Positions 1 to 8,702 of a stretch of 64,000 nt of DNA are shown here, piece after piece. The translations under genes were made by a program, and so were the position numbers. The first letter of the stretch is position 1. The number at the start of each line of letters is the position of its first letter. This DNA is from Paraktedonobacter carboxidivorans. GTDB taxonomy: Bacteria; Chloroflexota; Ktedonobacteria; Ktedonobacterales; Ktedonobacteraceae. Below the pieces are notes generated by a model. That model searched no databases and was not told where the DNA came from. It was given only the letters and a program-made list of their open reading frames with translations. The stretch covers positions 1 through 64,000 of the forward strand of contig JBEVTI010000018.1 of assembly GCA_041156125.1 (NCBI GenBank), written 5' to 3'.

Positions 1-198
1 CCAGGAATTTTTGAGACTCCCCTGCTGGGTAACCTGCCCGAACCAGCACGCATTTCTCTTGGTCAACAAGTTCCCTTCCCTCCACGCCTGGGCCAGCCCC
101 CCGAATATGCGGCTCTGGCAAAGCACATCATCGAGAACGAGATGCTGAATGGCGAGATAATAAGGCTGGATGGAGCTATAAGAATGGCTAGCCGCTGA
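1..198 (+). CDS. 3-hydroxyacyl-CoA dehydrogenase (HSD10-type SDR), C-terminal fragment
   Basis: This is the last 65 codons of a gene that begins before the window. The frame is open from base 1 and stops with TGA at 196-198. The peptide has the C-terminal signature of type II 3-hydroxyacyl-CoA dehydrogenases (HSD10/SDR family): an FETPLL stretch, then VPFPPRLG, and the closing block NGEIIRLDGAIRM. These enzymes oxidise 3-hydroxyacyl-CoA to 3-ketoacyl-CoA with NAD in beta-oxidation and branched-chain amino acid breakdown. The thiolase 3.3 kb downstream would take the next step. The Rossmann fold and the catalytic Tyr-Lys pair lie outside the window, so activity cannot be judged. Confidence 0.85.
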   Translation, partial: PGIFETPLLGNLPEPARISLGQQVPFPPRLGQPPEYAALAKHIIENEMLNGEIIRLDGAIRMASR

Positions 199-218
199 GC
201 TTAACTCGCTTCTTACTT

Positions 219-294
219 ATAAGAGAGGCTCAGAGAGTGAGGCGAGATCGACGCTACAGTGTCGATCTCGCCTCACTCTCTGAGCCTCTCTTAT
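219..294. terminator. Long perfect hairpin after the SDR gene
   Basis: A perfect inverted repeat with 34-bp arms and an 8-nt loop lies 20 nt after the dehydrogenase stop codon. There is no T-run after the right arm. Its position suggests transcription termination or mRNA 3'-end protection. It belongs to the set of long hairpins seen at many gene ends here. Confidence 0.7.
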
Positions 295-420
295 GCAATC
301 TAGAGATATTTTGACCTTTGGTACCATCAGTAAAAAGAACTTACCTTAAACGTGAATAAGCATGAAACAGCGAGACAAGACTCGCTAAACTAGAACCAAA
401 GGTACAGAGGGGAGTTCGAC

Positions 421-1194
421 ATGTTCTCTCAGAGCGCTATAACTGGTATACTACCAGCAAGGCCCGAAAACGGAATCACAGGTGAGATTTTTGCGCCACC
501 CACGATCTCAAGCAGATCTGCTTCTGGGGTGCAGTTGGAACGCGCGGTAACCTGGATGCCAGAAAGAACTGTGATCGGCATGTCGAAAAACAAAATAAAG
601 CCTGGACAAGGAGCTGCTTCCTCAGACAAAAATGAGCAGTCCCTTGATCTGATTGTGCTTTATGAGAAGCATAAACGCCCGATCCACACCTATGTTTATC
701 GCTTGCTTGGAAGCCAGGAGGATGCAGACGATGTGACACAGGAAGTTTTTATGCGCGCTTTTGTCTCATGGAACGAACTTTACGATCACAATAACCTTTC
801 TCCCTGGCTCTATCGTATCGCGACCAATCTCTGTGTTGATTTGCTGCGGCGGCGCAAACGCATCTCCTGGTGGCCTCTGGTGCGCCGCTCGTCTGATCAG
901 CAATTTGAGCAACAAACAGAAGATGCCTCCTATCTGCCTCCAGACAGCGGCGGCATTCCCGAAGTTTTTGAGCGCGATCATATTCGCCTGGCCCTGGCCA
1001 GAATGCCCGAGGATTATGCGATTGTTCTCGTATTAAACGCAGCTCAGGGACTCTCGTACCAGGATATCGCAACCATTCTCGGCATTTCTCCTAACGCGGC
1101 TGCTACGCGTATTTCACGAGCAAAACGTATGTTTGCTGAACAATACCAGCACCTCAATGATGAAGAGACCAAGCAGTTGGAGGAACGGGGATGA
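421..1194 (+). CDS. ECF-type RNA polymerase sigma factor
   Basis: Sigma-70 family protein of 257 residues. Region 2 spans about residues 78-146 (YEKHKRPIHTYVYRLLG followed by DADDVTQEVFMRAF). Region 4, with its helix-turn-helix, spans about 190-245 (LSYQDIATILGISPNAAATRI). The start at 421 has a strong Shine-Dalgarno (GAGGGGAG, six bases upstream). It leaves an unusual N-terminal extension of about 75 residues that I do not recognise; an internal Met54 would give a more typical ECF size but has a poorer ribosome site. The stop overlaps the next gene by ATGA, so sigma and anti-sigma are translationally coupled. A small inverted repeat at 369-386 (AGCGAG, CTCGCT) sits in the leader and could be regulatory. 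Regulon unknown. Confidence 0.9.
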   Translation: MFSQSAITGILPARPENGITGEIFAPPTISSRSASGVQLERAVTWMPERTVIGMSKNKIKPGQGAASSDKNEQSLDLIVLYEKHKRPIHTYVYRLLGSQEDADDVTQEVFMRAFVSWNELYDHNNLSPWLYRIATNLCVDLLRRRKRISWWPLVRRSSDQQFEQQTEDASYLPPDSGGIPEVFERDHIRLALARMPEDYAIVLVLNAAQGLSYQDIATILGISPNAAATRISRAKRMFAEQYQHLNDEETKQLEERG

Positions 1195-2216
1195 ACAACC
1201 TTGACATGCCACCATTTCCCACTCCTGGTACAAGCGGGCCGCAAATCTGCGAGGCCGTGCGCTTCTATCTGGCACTTGTTGATGAACTACCCTTTGAGCA
1301 GGTACGCATCCTGGCTGAGCATGTAAAGGGCTGTGAGGGGTGCGCTGCCGAATTCCAGCGCTTGCAACAGACGACGCGTCTGCTAGCAACGCTGCCCGCA
1401 AGCGTTCCCTCAGCGCGGGTAGACAATGCTATTCTGGCGTTTTTGCACGGCCAGCCGCCAGTGAAACTCGCATCTGTACAGTTACATCCAGAAAAACAGA
1501 TTGCGCGCGAACCCCAGACTGCGCACCCCAAACGACGCACCTCCGCCCGCCGGCGCGTGGGAACGCTGGCACTGGCAGCAGCGCTCTTGCTGCTTCTCAC
1601 GCTGGTCGTTGTTACCTTCTTACCACGCTTGCTCTGGCCCTCCTCCGGCAGCATGTCAGCCTTTGAACTGCCCTCTAATCTCACCTGGAGCGGGTATGTG
1701 CTGCATTATACCGAGACCAAAAACAACATGCAAGGCAAACAGTATCAGATTGAGGTATACCAGGATCTTGGCACCAATCAGATGCATATTGAGTCCACGA
1801 TGCAGGGAAAATTTGATATCGTGGTGGTCACTGATCAGCAGAATATGCTGGGTGAGGATATGATGCACCACATTGCTCAAGAAGGAGGCGGGGTCGCGAA
1901 CTGGACTGTCGATGGCTCAATGTTCGAGTTAGAGCAACTGCGTCATGATCTCGCCACGCACCGCGCGCTCTATTTTGGTCAGAGCACATTCATGGGCCAG
2001 CAGGTCTATCAGATTCGCATGGACAACGGGCAGATTCTCTTACTCAACATGCAATACCTGCCAGTCAATGCTCTGGTCAACAGTTCTCAGGCAAACTCTA
2101 ATACTTCTCTCTATACCACTTGTGAGCTAATGCGTACCGCGCAAGTCTCTGATTCAATGTGGGACATGCAGGTGCCATCCAATTTCCGTATGGGCCAGCT
2201 ACCCACAAAAGTATAA
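1191..2216 (+). CDS. Membrane-anchored zinc-finger anti-sigma factor
   Basis: A 341-residue protein starting inside the stop of the sigma gene (ATGA overlap). The N-terminal cytoplasmic part carries the zf-HC2 / ZAS signature H44-x3-C48-x2-C51, as in anti-sigma factors that clamp ECF sigma factors. One transmembrane helix lies at about 124-147. The remaining roughly 190 residues would be extracellular; they look like a beta-rich sensor related in style to lipoprotein-sorting or MucB/RseB-like folds, but I cannot assign the family firmly. Family knowledge predicts that it holds the upstream sigma factor inactive until an envelope signal arrives. The signal is not visible. Confidence 0.85.
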   Translation: MNNLDMPPFPTPGTSGPQICEAVRFYLALVDELPFEQVRILAEHVKGCEGCAAEFQRLQQTTRLLATLPASVPSARVDNAILAFLHGQPPVKLASVQLHPEKQIAREPQTAHPKRRTSARRRVGTLALAAALLLLLTLVVVTFLPRLLWPSSGSMSAFELPSNLTWSGYVLHYTETKNNMQGKQYQIEVYQDLGTNQMHIESTMQGKFDIVVVTDQQNMLGEDMMHHIAQEGGGVANWTVDGSMFELEQLRHDLATHRALYFGQSTFMGQQVYQIRMDNGQILLLNMQYLPVNALVNSSQANSNTSLYTTCELMRTAQVSDSMWDMQVPSNFRMGQLPTKV

Positions 2217-2219
2217 AGT

Positions 2220-2293
2220 AGAAGAAAAAGCGAGATATGGAGAAGTGCAGGCGCGACCGCGCCTGCACTTCTCCATATCTCGCTTTTTCTTCT
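2220..2293. terminator. Long perfect hairpin after sigma/anti-sigma operon
   Basis: Inverted repeat with about 35-bp arms and a 4-nt loop (GACC), starting 3 nt after the anti-sigma stop. The right arm ends in a pyrimidine run (CTTTTTCTTC), so on the plus strand it could act as an intrinsic terminator. Confidence 0.8.
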
Positions 2294-2508
2294 CCAGGAT
2301 GCGCAAAAGTTTACTTGAAATGCGGGAAGAAGAGGGATATACTAATTGGGAGCGCGGATCATGCCTGAAACGCCAATTCGATGTGACCGTGAGTGAACCT
2401 GCGCATAGATACGTCAACGAACTGATTTGAACCGTGGAAAAGGGCTTTGAACTCCAGAAGTCAGGCCAGACTGTTTCCATGATCATACGAAGCAAGGAGC
2501 ACAAGACA

Positions 2509-3381
2509 ATGCCAAGTCAGCAAAACCCTGAGCAAGAGCATCCAAGCACGTATGTGGTCGCAGATCGTGCGAATGAAGAGGAGATGTTGCGCTTAAACAC
2601 CCAGGATCATCTCCTGACTAGCAGTATGGGCGGCGTGCTTCCAGAGCAAACAGACCTCAGCCGCTTTACGCGTATTCTTGATGTAGGTTGTGCCACCGGG
2701 GGCTGGTTGATCGAAGTAGCGCGGGCGCTTCCCCAGGCATCTTTGCGCGTTGGGATCGATGTGAGCAAACGCATGCTCGATTATGCACAGGCACAGGCAG
2801 AAGCTCAGCAGGTGAATGAGCGCGTAGAGTTTCACGTCATGGATGCCCTGCGTATGCTCGAATTCCCCAGCCAGACCTTCAATCTGGTGAATCAGCGCAT
2901 TGGAACAGGCTATTTGCGTACCTGGGATTGGCAGAAACTCCTGCAAGAATATCAACGGGTATGTGTGCCTGGCGGCATCGTCCGCGTGACAGAGATGGAT
3001 GTTACTCCCCGGAGTAACAGCCCGGCGCTGATGCAAATCGGTGAACTGTTCGTGCAGGCACTGGCAAATGCTGGCCATCTCTTCACTTCCCAGGGCGATA
3101 GTATCGTCAACCAGTTACCGAAGCTACTGGAGCAGCACGGGCTGCAGAACGTGCAAACACATGCCTACACTCTGGAACATCGTAATGGCTCGTCAGAATG
3201 GCCTGGATATGTGGAGAATACGATGAGCGCCTTTCGGACATTGGCGCCATTTCTGCGCAAATGGACTCAAGTTCCAGATGACTATGAGGCGATTTATCAA
3301 CAGATGCTCCATGAGATCCAGCAACCCGATGCTTTTATGATAGGGACACTGGTGACTGCCTGGGGAACGAACGCGCTATAA
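2509..3381 (+). CDS. SAM-dependent class I methyltransferase (paralog A)
   Basis: Class I methyltransferase of 290 residues. Motif I is ILDVGCATGGW (about 56-66). The post-motif acidic residue lies in GIDVSKRML, and motif IV is in VEFHVMDALRML. I place the start at 2509 because AAGGAG lies nine bases upstream; an upstream in-frame start at 2434 has no ribosome site. The gene is a clear paralog of the one at 4722-5591: both begin with a STY-V/I-V-x-D-R-x-N-x-E-E block and end with VTAWG. Such UbiE-like families methylate small molecules, but nothing here identifies the substrate. It sits alone between a hairpin and the thiolase. Confidence 0.85.
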   Translation: MPSQQNPEQEHPSTYVVADRANEEEMLRLNTQDHLLTSSMGGVLPEQTDLSRFTRILDVGCATGGWLIEVARALPQASLRVGIDVSKRMLDYAQAQAEAQQVNERVEFHVMDALRMLEFPSQTFNLVNQRIGTGYLRTWDWQKLLQEYQRVCVPGGIVRVTEMDVTPRSNSPALMQIGELFVQALANAGHLFTSQGDSIVNQLPKLLEQHGLQNVQTHAYTLEHRNGSSEWPGYVENTMSAFRTLAPFLRKWTQVPDDYEAIYQQMLHEIQQPDAFMIGTLVTAWGTNAL

Positions 3382-3522
3382 ACCAGCATGTTTTCCGCAC
3401 GACCCAATCAGGGAGGACCTGCGCCGCTACTATAGCCATAGAAATAAAGCAAAAAGAAGGTTTGTTTATACTTATAACAGTGCAACAGGCATTCAGCCAG
3501 ACTTCTAGAAAGAAAAAGACAC

Positions 3523-4704
3523 ATGTCAGAACAGCAAGCTGTTATCGTTGGCGCAGCGCGCACACCGACCGGGAAATTTCTTGGCTCCCTGGCCCATTTG
3601 AGTGCTCCTGAACTGGGCGCGCTCGCCATAAAAGCTGCTCTCCAACGCTCAGGAATTGATCCCGCGAGCATCGACGAAGTGGTCATGGGTAACGTTGTCT
3701 CAGCCGGCATTGGCCAGGCACCGGCACGCCAGGCAGCCATAAAAGCTGGCCTCTCCGTGGACATTCCCGCCTTTACAGTGAATAAAGTCTGCGGCTCTGG
3801 CCTCAAAGCGGTCATGCTTGCCGCGCAGGCTATCCGCGCGGGAGACGCCCAGGCATATGTCGCTGGCGGTATGGAAAGTATGAGTAATGCTCCGTATCTC
3901 TTGCGCAAAGCCCGCACGGGCTATCGCATGGGCAACGGCGAACTTGTGGACGCGGTAGTCAATGATGGCCTATGGTGCGCCTTCGAGAATATCCATATGG
4001 GCAATGAGGCCGAAATTATCGCCGAGAAATTCCAGGTGACGCGCGAGGAACAGGATCGCCTGGCGCTGGCCAGCCACCAGAATGCCGCCGCGGCTACAGC
4101 TGCTGGACGCTTGCGCGATGAGATTGTACCGATTGAGCTTCCCCAGAAAAAAGGCACGCTCGTCCTTGATACCGATGAGCCTATTCGTGCCGACACCTCG
4201 CTGGAAGCCCTGGCCAGACTCAAACCCGCTTTTCTGACGAACGGTACCGTCACGGCTGGCAACGCGCCTGGACTGAGCGATGGCGCCTCTGCTACTATCG
4301 TCACCAGTGCGCGCTTTGCTCAGGACAATGGTCTGACCACTCTGGCACGTATTATGGCCTACGCGTCAGCCGCGATTGAGCCACGTTACATCTTCGCGGC
4401 TCCTACTCGCGCCGTGCGCCGCGTACTGAACCTGACTGGTTTAAAGATCGACGGCTTTGACCTGATCGAGGTCAACGAAGCCTTCGCGGCCCAGGCCGCA
4501 GCCAATGGCAAAGAACTGGACTGGGACTGGAGCCGTGTCAATGTCAATGGTGGAGCAATCGCTCTTGGTCATCCCATCGGTTCCAGCGGCTCCCGTCTCC
4601 TCACCACGCTGATCTATGAGCTGCGCAGACGCGGTGGCGGGCGCGGCCTGGCTACGCTCTGTCTGGGCGGCGGCGGCGCGGTCGCTATGGTAGTGGAAGT
4701 GTAA
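3523..4704 (+). CDS. Acetyl-CoA C-acetyltransferase (thiolase)
   Basis: Thiolase of 393 residues, the normal family length. Visible active-site residues are nucleophile C90 in NKVCGSG, H350 in ALGHPIG, and C380 in LCLGGGG. The NEAFAAQ motif is also present. It cleaves 3-ketoacyl-CoA or condenses two acetyl-CoA. Sequence alone does not decide between a biosynthetic acetoacetyl-CoA thiolase and a degradative one, although the nearby HSD10-type dehydrogenase and acyl-CoA mutase favour acyl-CoA breakdown. The start is the first ATG after a purine-rich stretch at 3508-3518. The 140-nt leader has no obvious promoter. It converges with the methyltransferase at 4722, only 17 nt away, with no hairpin between them. 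Confidence 0.93.
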   Translation: MSEQQAVIVGAARTPTGKFLGSLAHLSAPELGALAIKAALQRSGIDPASIDEVVMGNVVSAGIGQAPARQAAIKAGLSVDIPAFTVNKVCGSGLKAVMLAAQAIRAGDAQAYVAGGMESMSNAPYLLRKARTGYRMGNGELVDAVVNDGLWCAFENIHMGNEAEIIAEKFQVTREEQDRLALASHQNAAAATAAGRLRDEIVPIELPQKKGTLVLDTDEPIRADTSLEALARLKPAFLTNGTVTAGNAPGLSDGASATIVTSARFAQDNGLTTLARIMAYASAAIEPRYIFAAPTRAVRRVLNLTGLKIDGFDLIEVNEAFAAQAAANGKELDWDWSRVNVNGGAIALGHPIGSSGSRLLTTLIYELRRRGGGRGLATLCLGGGGAVAMVVEV

Positions 4705-4721
4705 AGAAAGAGGCGGCAGTT

Positions 4722-5591
4722 TCAGGATTTGAAGCCCCAGGCTGTAACACCCTGACCATCTACCCTGAAATCTGGCTGCTGGATCTCACGCACCATCCGA
4801 TGGTAAAGGCTCTCGTAGTCATCCGGTACGCGGGTCCATTTATGAATAAAGGGAGACACAGTGCGAAAAAGATATTTCATATCTTCAATAAAAATCTGTC
4901 CAACCACTGTCTCCGCGTTAGCCTCTGGCGCATATATACGGACCTGCGTCTGCTGAAAACCATGACGCTCTAGCAGGCCAGCTAGCTCGTTGGCTACTCC
5001 AGTGGCATCCGGGCGAAAATAGTGGCCCGCTTCATGGAAGGCACGCGCAAGCAAGTGCAGGAGAGTCAGAAGGGCCTGGCTACTACTTTGTTCTGGCAAA
5101 TCAGCTTCCGTCAGACGAGCCATACCACCCGGTTGCAGTAAGTGATGAAACTCCTGGAGTAATTTGGACCACTCCCAGAAGCGCAAAAAACCTGTGGCAA
5201 AACGCAAGTTAACCAGATCAAAAGAGTCACGCGGAAACTCAAGCTCTTGCAGAGCATCCATGACGTAAAATTCCACGCGCCCGCTAACCTTTTCAGCTTC
5301 AGCCTGAGCGCGGGCGTACTCGATGGTGCGTCTGCTGATATCCACACCGACAAGTTGGGGAATCGTAGGATATGTACGCGCCATCTCGATCAGCCAGCCA
5401 CCAGTGCCGCAAGCCACATCCAGGACATGCTGAAGGCTCGTAGGATCTGGATGCTCTGGCACAAGACCTCCCTGAGCATCCAGCATCATCCGCTCTTGAA
5501 GCTCCAGGCGTTTCAGTTCTTCCTGATTGGAACGATCCTGGACAATATAAGTGCTGACCTTCTCGCGGCGAGGATGGATCGGCAGAGCCAT
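4722..5591 (-). CDS. SAM-dependent class I methyltransferase (paralog B)
   Basis: A 289-residue class I methyltransferase, paralog of the protein at 2509-3381. Motif I is VLDVACGTGGWLIEMA, with the acidic loop VGVDISRRTIEYA after it. The start at 5591 is chosen because AAGGAG lies nine bases upstream; longer in-frame extensions would run into the divergent promoter region. The shared N-terminal STYIVQDRSNQEE block and the C-terminal PDDYESLYHRMVREIQQPD block are nearly those of paralog A, pointing to a duplication with the thiolase now between the copies. Substrate unknown. It is transcribed divergently from the mutase gene. Confidence 0.85.
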   Translation of the reverse strand: MALPIHPRREKVSTYIVQDRSNQEELKRLELQERMMLDAQGGLVPEHPDPTSLQHVLDVACGTGGWLIEMARTYPTIPQLVGVDISRRTIEYARAQAEAEKVSGRVEFYVMDALQELEFPRDSFDLVNLRFATGFLRFWEWSKLLQEFHHLLQPGGMARLTEADLPEQSSSQALLTLLHLLARAFHEAGHYFRPDATGVANELAGLLERHGFQQTQVRIYAPEANAETVVGQIFIEDMKYLFRTVSPFIHKWTRVPDDYESLYHRMVREIQQPDFRVDGQGVTAWGFKS

Positions 5592-5628
5592 AATCCCGCA
5601 CTCCTTGTTTGTAATCTTTTCTACATTT

Positions 5629-5683
5629 ATTATAGCTGGAAATGGAACATTCGTCGAGGTGTTCACGCCGCACATGATACAAT
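5629..5683. promoter_or_regulatory. Divergent promoter region, methyltransferase B / acyl-CoA mutase
   Basis: On the minus strand TATAAT (complement of 5629-5634) lies about 40 nt before the methyltransferase start. On the plus strand TGATACAAT at 5675-5683 is an extended -10 (TGn plus TACAAT) 88 nt before the mutase start. Clear -35 boxes are not evident for either. Confidence 0.4.
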
Positions 5684-5770
5684 ACACCCATGATAAACGG
5701 GTACTACCTTTGTCCCGTATTACCAGATTGGGATATTGCAGCAGTCCAACTCGTAGAGGAGTAAGATTCC

Positions 5771-7513
5771 ATGCCAGAACAGAACCAGACGCAAGATAAA
5801 ACGTATATGCCAGAAGCAGCCGTGGAGCAGGGAACGTTATTCTCTACAGACGAACTGGCGCGTCTGACGGCAGAACGCCAGGAGTGGGAAGAGACGACGG
5901 TTCAGCAATCTCTGCAACGCATGCCGGAACGAGAGAATCTGCTGACCACTTCAGGAGTACAAGTTCAACGTATCTACACTCCTCAGGATAACGCCGACCT
6001 CGATTACAGTCGCGATCTCGGCCTGCCGGGTGTATATCCCTACACGCGCGGTGTGCAGCCCACGATGTATCGCGCCAAATCCTGGACTATGCGCATGTTC
6101 GCCGGCTTTGGCACCGCAGAGCAAACCAATCAACGCTTCAAGTATCTGCTCGCGCAGGGCCAGACCGGACTCTCGACCGCCTTTGACATGCCAACTCTCT
6201 ATGGCTATGATACCGATCATGAAATGGCTGCTGGCGAATTTGGTAAGTGTGGCGTGGCTGTCTCTTCGTTAGCGGATATGGAGGTACTCTACGCGGACCT
6301 GCCTCTCGACCAGATTACTACTTCAATGACCATCAATAGTCCGGCCTCCGCTATCTGGGCTATGTATATCGCGAACGCGGAAAAGCACGGCTTTCCGCGC
6401 GCCAAGCTGGGCGGAACGTTGCAAAACGATATTCTCAAAGAGTATATTGCCCAAAAAGAGTTTCTTTTCCCTCCTGAGCCTTCCATGCGCCTGGTCACAG
6501 ATACCATAGAGTTTGGCACCCGTTTTATGCCGCGCTGGAATACGATCAGTATCAGCGGCTATCATATTCGCGAGGCCGGCGCGACTGCTGTGCAGGAACT
6601 GGCCTTTACCCTTGCCGATGGATTGGCATATGTTGAAGCCGCTCTCAGACGTGGCCTGGAAATCGATGAATTCGCGCCGCGCCTCTCGTTTTTCTTTGAT
6701 GTTCATAACGACTTTTTCGAGGAAATAGCCAAGTTTCGCGCCGCGCGTCGCCTGTGGGCAAGATTGATGCGCGAGCGCTACAAAGCCAGAGATCCACGCT
6801 CCTGGATGATGCGTTGTCATGCCCAGACGGCGGGCGTGTCTCTGACCGCTCAGCAACCAGATAATAACATCGTGCGTACAGCTATCCAGGCTCTGGCCGC
6901 TGTACTGGGCGGCACTAATTCTTTACACACGAACTCGCTCGACGAAGCCCTGGCTCTGCCAACAGAAAAAGCTGCTCTGATCGCTCTGCGCACCCAGCAG
7001 ATCATCGCCTGCGAAAGCGGCGTGCTTAACACGATCGATCCTCTGGGCGGATCGTACTTTATCGAGAACATGACCGCACAAACCGAACAGGCTGCCCTGG
7101 AATATATCGAGCGCATTGAGGCTCTAGGCGGCGTGCTGCCCTGCATTCAAAATGGCTTCTTTCAGCGCGAAATCGCTGAATCCGCCTATCGCTATCAGCA
7201 GGAGATCGACGCGCATAAGCGCACTATTGTGGGCGTTAACGACTATACCAGCAAGGAACCGATCAAAATCCCTACCCTCTATATCGATCGCGTAGGCGAA
7301 CAGGCCCACCTGGCTCGTCTGCAAAAAGTGCGGTACACACGTGATCAGGTAGCTCTGCAACGCGCTCTGGACCATTTGCGCCGCGCTGCCGAAGGTAGCG
7401 AGAATACTATGCCCGCGCTAATTGAGGCAGTCAAAGCCTACGCGACATTAGGCGAGATCACAAATGTCTTCCGCGCAACCTTTGGAGAATATATGGAGCC
7501 AGCGGTATTCTAG
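5771..7513 (+). CDS. B12-dependent acyl-CoA mutase large subunit, isobutyryl-CoA-mutase-like
   Basis: This 580-residue protein is the catalytic TIM-barrel half of the methylmalonyl-CoA mutase family and has no B12-binding domain, so a separate small subunit is needed; none is in the window. Aligning motifs to the Propionibacterium enzyme gives a constant offset of 21. The catalytic His244 equivalent is H265 (SGYH). The two substrate-choosing residues are changed: Tyr89 becomes F110 (SWTMRMFAGF) and Arg207 becomes Q228 (EYIAQKEFLFPP). From established work, Phe and Gln at these positions mark isobutyryl-CoA mutase (isobutyryl-CoA to n-butyryl-CoA) rather than methylmalonyl-CoA mutase. The length matches IcmA-type subunits. 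Neighbouring thiolase and dehydrogenase genes fit acyl-CoA metabolism. The numbering was done by eye. Confidence 0.85.
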   Translation: MPEQNQTQDKTYMPEAAVEQGTLFSTDELARLTAERQEWEETTVQQSLQRMPERENLLTTSGVQVQRIYTPQDNADLDYSRDLGLPGVYPYTRGVQPTMYRAKSWTMRMFAGFGTAEQTNQRFKYLLAQGQTGLSTAFDMPTLYGYDTDHEMAAGEFGKCGVAVSSLADMEVLYADLPLDQITTSMTINSPASAIWAMYIANAEKHGFPRAKLGGTLQNDILKEYIAQKEFLFPPEPSMRLVTDTIEFGTRFMPRWNTISISGYHIREAGATAVQELAFTLADGLAYVEAALRRGLEIDEFAPRLSFFFDVHNDFFEEIAKFRAARRLWARLMRERYKARDPRSWMMRCHAQTAGVSLTAQQPDNNIVRTAIQALAAVLGGTNSLHTNSLDEALALPTEKAALIALRTQQIIACESGVLNTIDPLGGSYFIENMTAQTEQAALEYIERIEALGGVLPCIQNGFFQREIAESAYRYQQEIDAHKRTIVGVNDYTSKEPIKIPTLYIDRVGEQAHLARLQKVRYTRDQVALQRALDHLRRAAEGSENTMPALIEAVKAYATLGEITNVFRATFGEYMEPAVF

Positions 7514-7747
7514 CGTTCGCGCGGCCCTCGCTCCTCTTGTCTTTTGGTCCTGTCTCTGTTATGCTCGTAGCGCTGGAAACGCAGAACGGCTACGCTTTGC
7601 GCGCATATGCTCGCGGCCCGTGTTTCCGCACACCTCGCGTCTTGTCTTCCTCCAGACGAACCGCCCGCATTTCACGTATTTTCCGGGTTGATCTGGAGAT
7701 GTTACTTTGAAGCATCTTATTTACACGGAATAAAGGAAAGAGTATGT

Positions 7748-8662
7748 ATGCGCTGGCTAGAATTAACCGTACAAACTCACCCGGAAGCAGTTGAATCGGT
7801 AAGTGAACTGCTGAGTAGCTATGCCCCTGGCGGAGTGGCCATCGAGGAACCAATCGAGTTGATTGACGAAGGACAGGAGTACCGTGTACTTACCCAACAG
7901 GCGGTCAAGATTCACGCATACCTGCCCATTGACGGCACAGAAGAAGAGATCCGCCAGCGCGTTGCTGAGGGACTCTGGCATTTCTCCAGCCTGGGGGAAC
8001 ACTTTGTGGGCGAGCTCATGACGAAGATTGTCAACGAAGAGGACTGGGCTAACGCCTGGAAAGAGTACTATCACGTCTCGCGTATCGGGCAACGCCTGGT
8101 AATTCGCCCTTCGTGGCGTGAGTATACCCCGCAGGGGGACGAAGTGGTGCTGGAACTCGATCCCGGCATGGCCTTTGGCACCGGGCTGCATCCGACTACA
8201 CGTATGTGTCTGGAGCAGGTTGAGTTGCGCACGCGCGCGGGGATGCGCGCGCTCGATGTCGGTACAGGTTCGGGTATTCTGGCCCTGGCAGCGGCGAAAC
8301 TGGGCGCGACAAGCGTCTACTGCATCGATAATAGCAGCGTCGCGGTCGAGAGCGCGAGCGCCAATGCTGCAATCAATCATCTCAGCGAGCGCATGCAGGT
8401 AGTGCTGGGCACGCTTGACGAGACCAAGGCGCAGAAGCATGCCGGACAGTATGATCTCGTCCTGGCCAATATTATCGCGCGCGTCATCGGCAGTATCGCG
8501 CCTCAACTCGCGCAAGTTATGGCTCCTGGCGCACTCCTGATTGCCAGCGGCATCATCGAGGAACGCCGCCATGAAGCCGAGCAACCGCTGCTCGCTGCCG
8601 GTCTACGCCTGATCGATAGTGTGATGATCGACGATTGGGTCACACTGCTTATGACCCGCTAG
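7748..8662 (+). CDS. prmA: Ribosomal protein L11 methyltransferase
   Basis: A 304-residue class I methyltransferase of the PrmA family, which trimethylates ribosomal protein L11. The N-terminal substrate-recognition part begins MRWLELTVQT and includes the conserved DWANAWKEYYHV segment. The catalytic part has PGMAFGTGLHPTTRMCLE, motif I LDVGTGSGILALAAA and the LANIIARVI motif, all typical of PrmA. The start at 7748 is preceded by AAGGAAAG; a longer reading would begin in the spacer. The 234-nt spacer after the mutase gene holds nothing I recognise. The gene lies 40 nt before the next gene, rsmE, a common pairing, so the two are probably cotranscribed. Confidence 0.93.
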   Translation: MRWLELTVQTHPEAVESVSELLSSYAPGGVAIEEPIELIDEGQEYRVLTQQAVKIHAYLPIDGTEEEIRQRVAEGLWHFSSLGEHFVGELMTKIVNEEDWANAWKEYYHVSRIGQRLVIRPSWREYTPQGDEVVLELDPGMAFGTGLHPTTRMCLEQVELRTRAGMRALDVGTGSGILALAAAKLGATSVYCIDNSSVAVESASANAAINHLSERMQVVLGTLDETKAQKHAGQYDLVLANIIARVIGSIAPQLAQVMAPGALLIASGIIEERRHEAEQPLLAAGLRLIDSVMIDDWVTLLMTR

Positions 8663-8702
8663 TTCAGTCTTTTCACAAATGCCGTTCTCAGGAGAAAAGC
8701 CT

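Noticed and set aside
2245..2430. 61-residue plus-strand frame between a hairpin and methyltransferase A
   Set aside because: It begins inside the hairpin arm and has no ribosome site; the composition is not protein-like.
7763..8584. 273-residue minus-strand frame opposite prmA
   Set aside because: It is antisense to a clearly recognised gene and has no family features.
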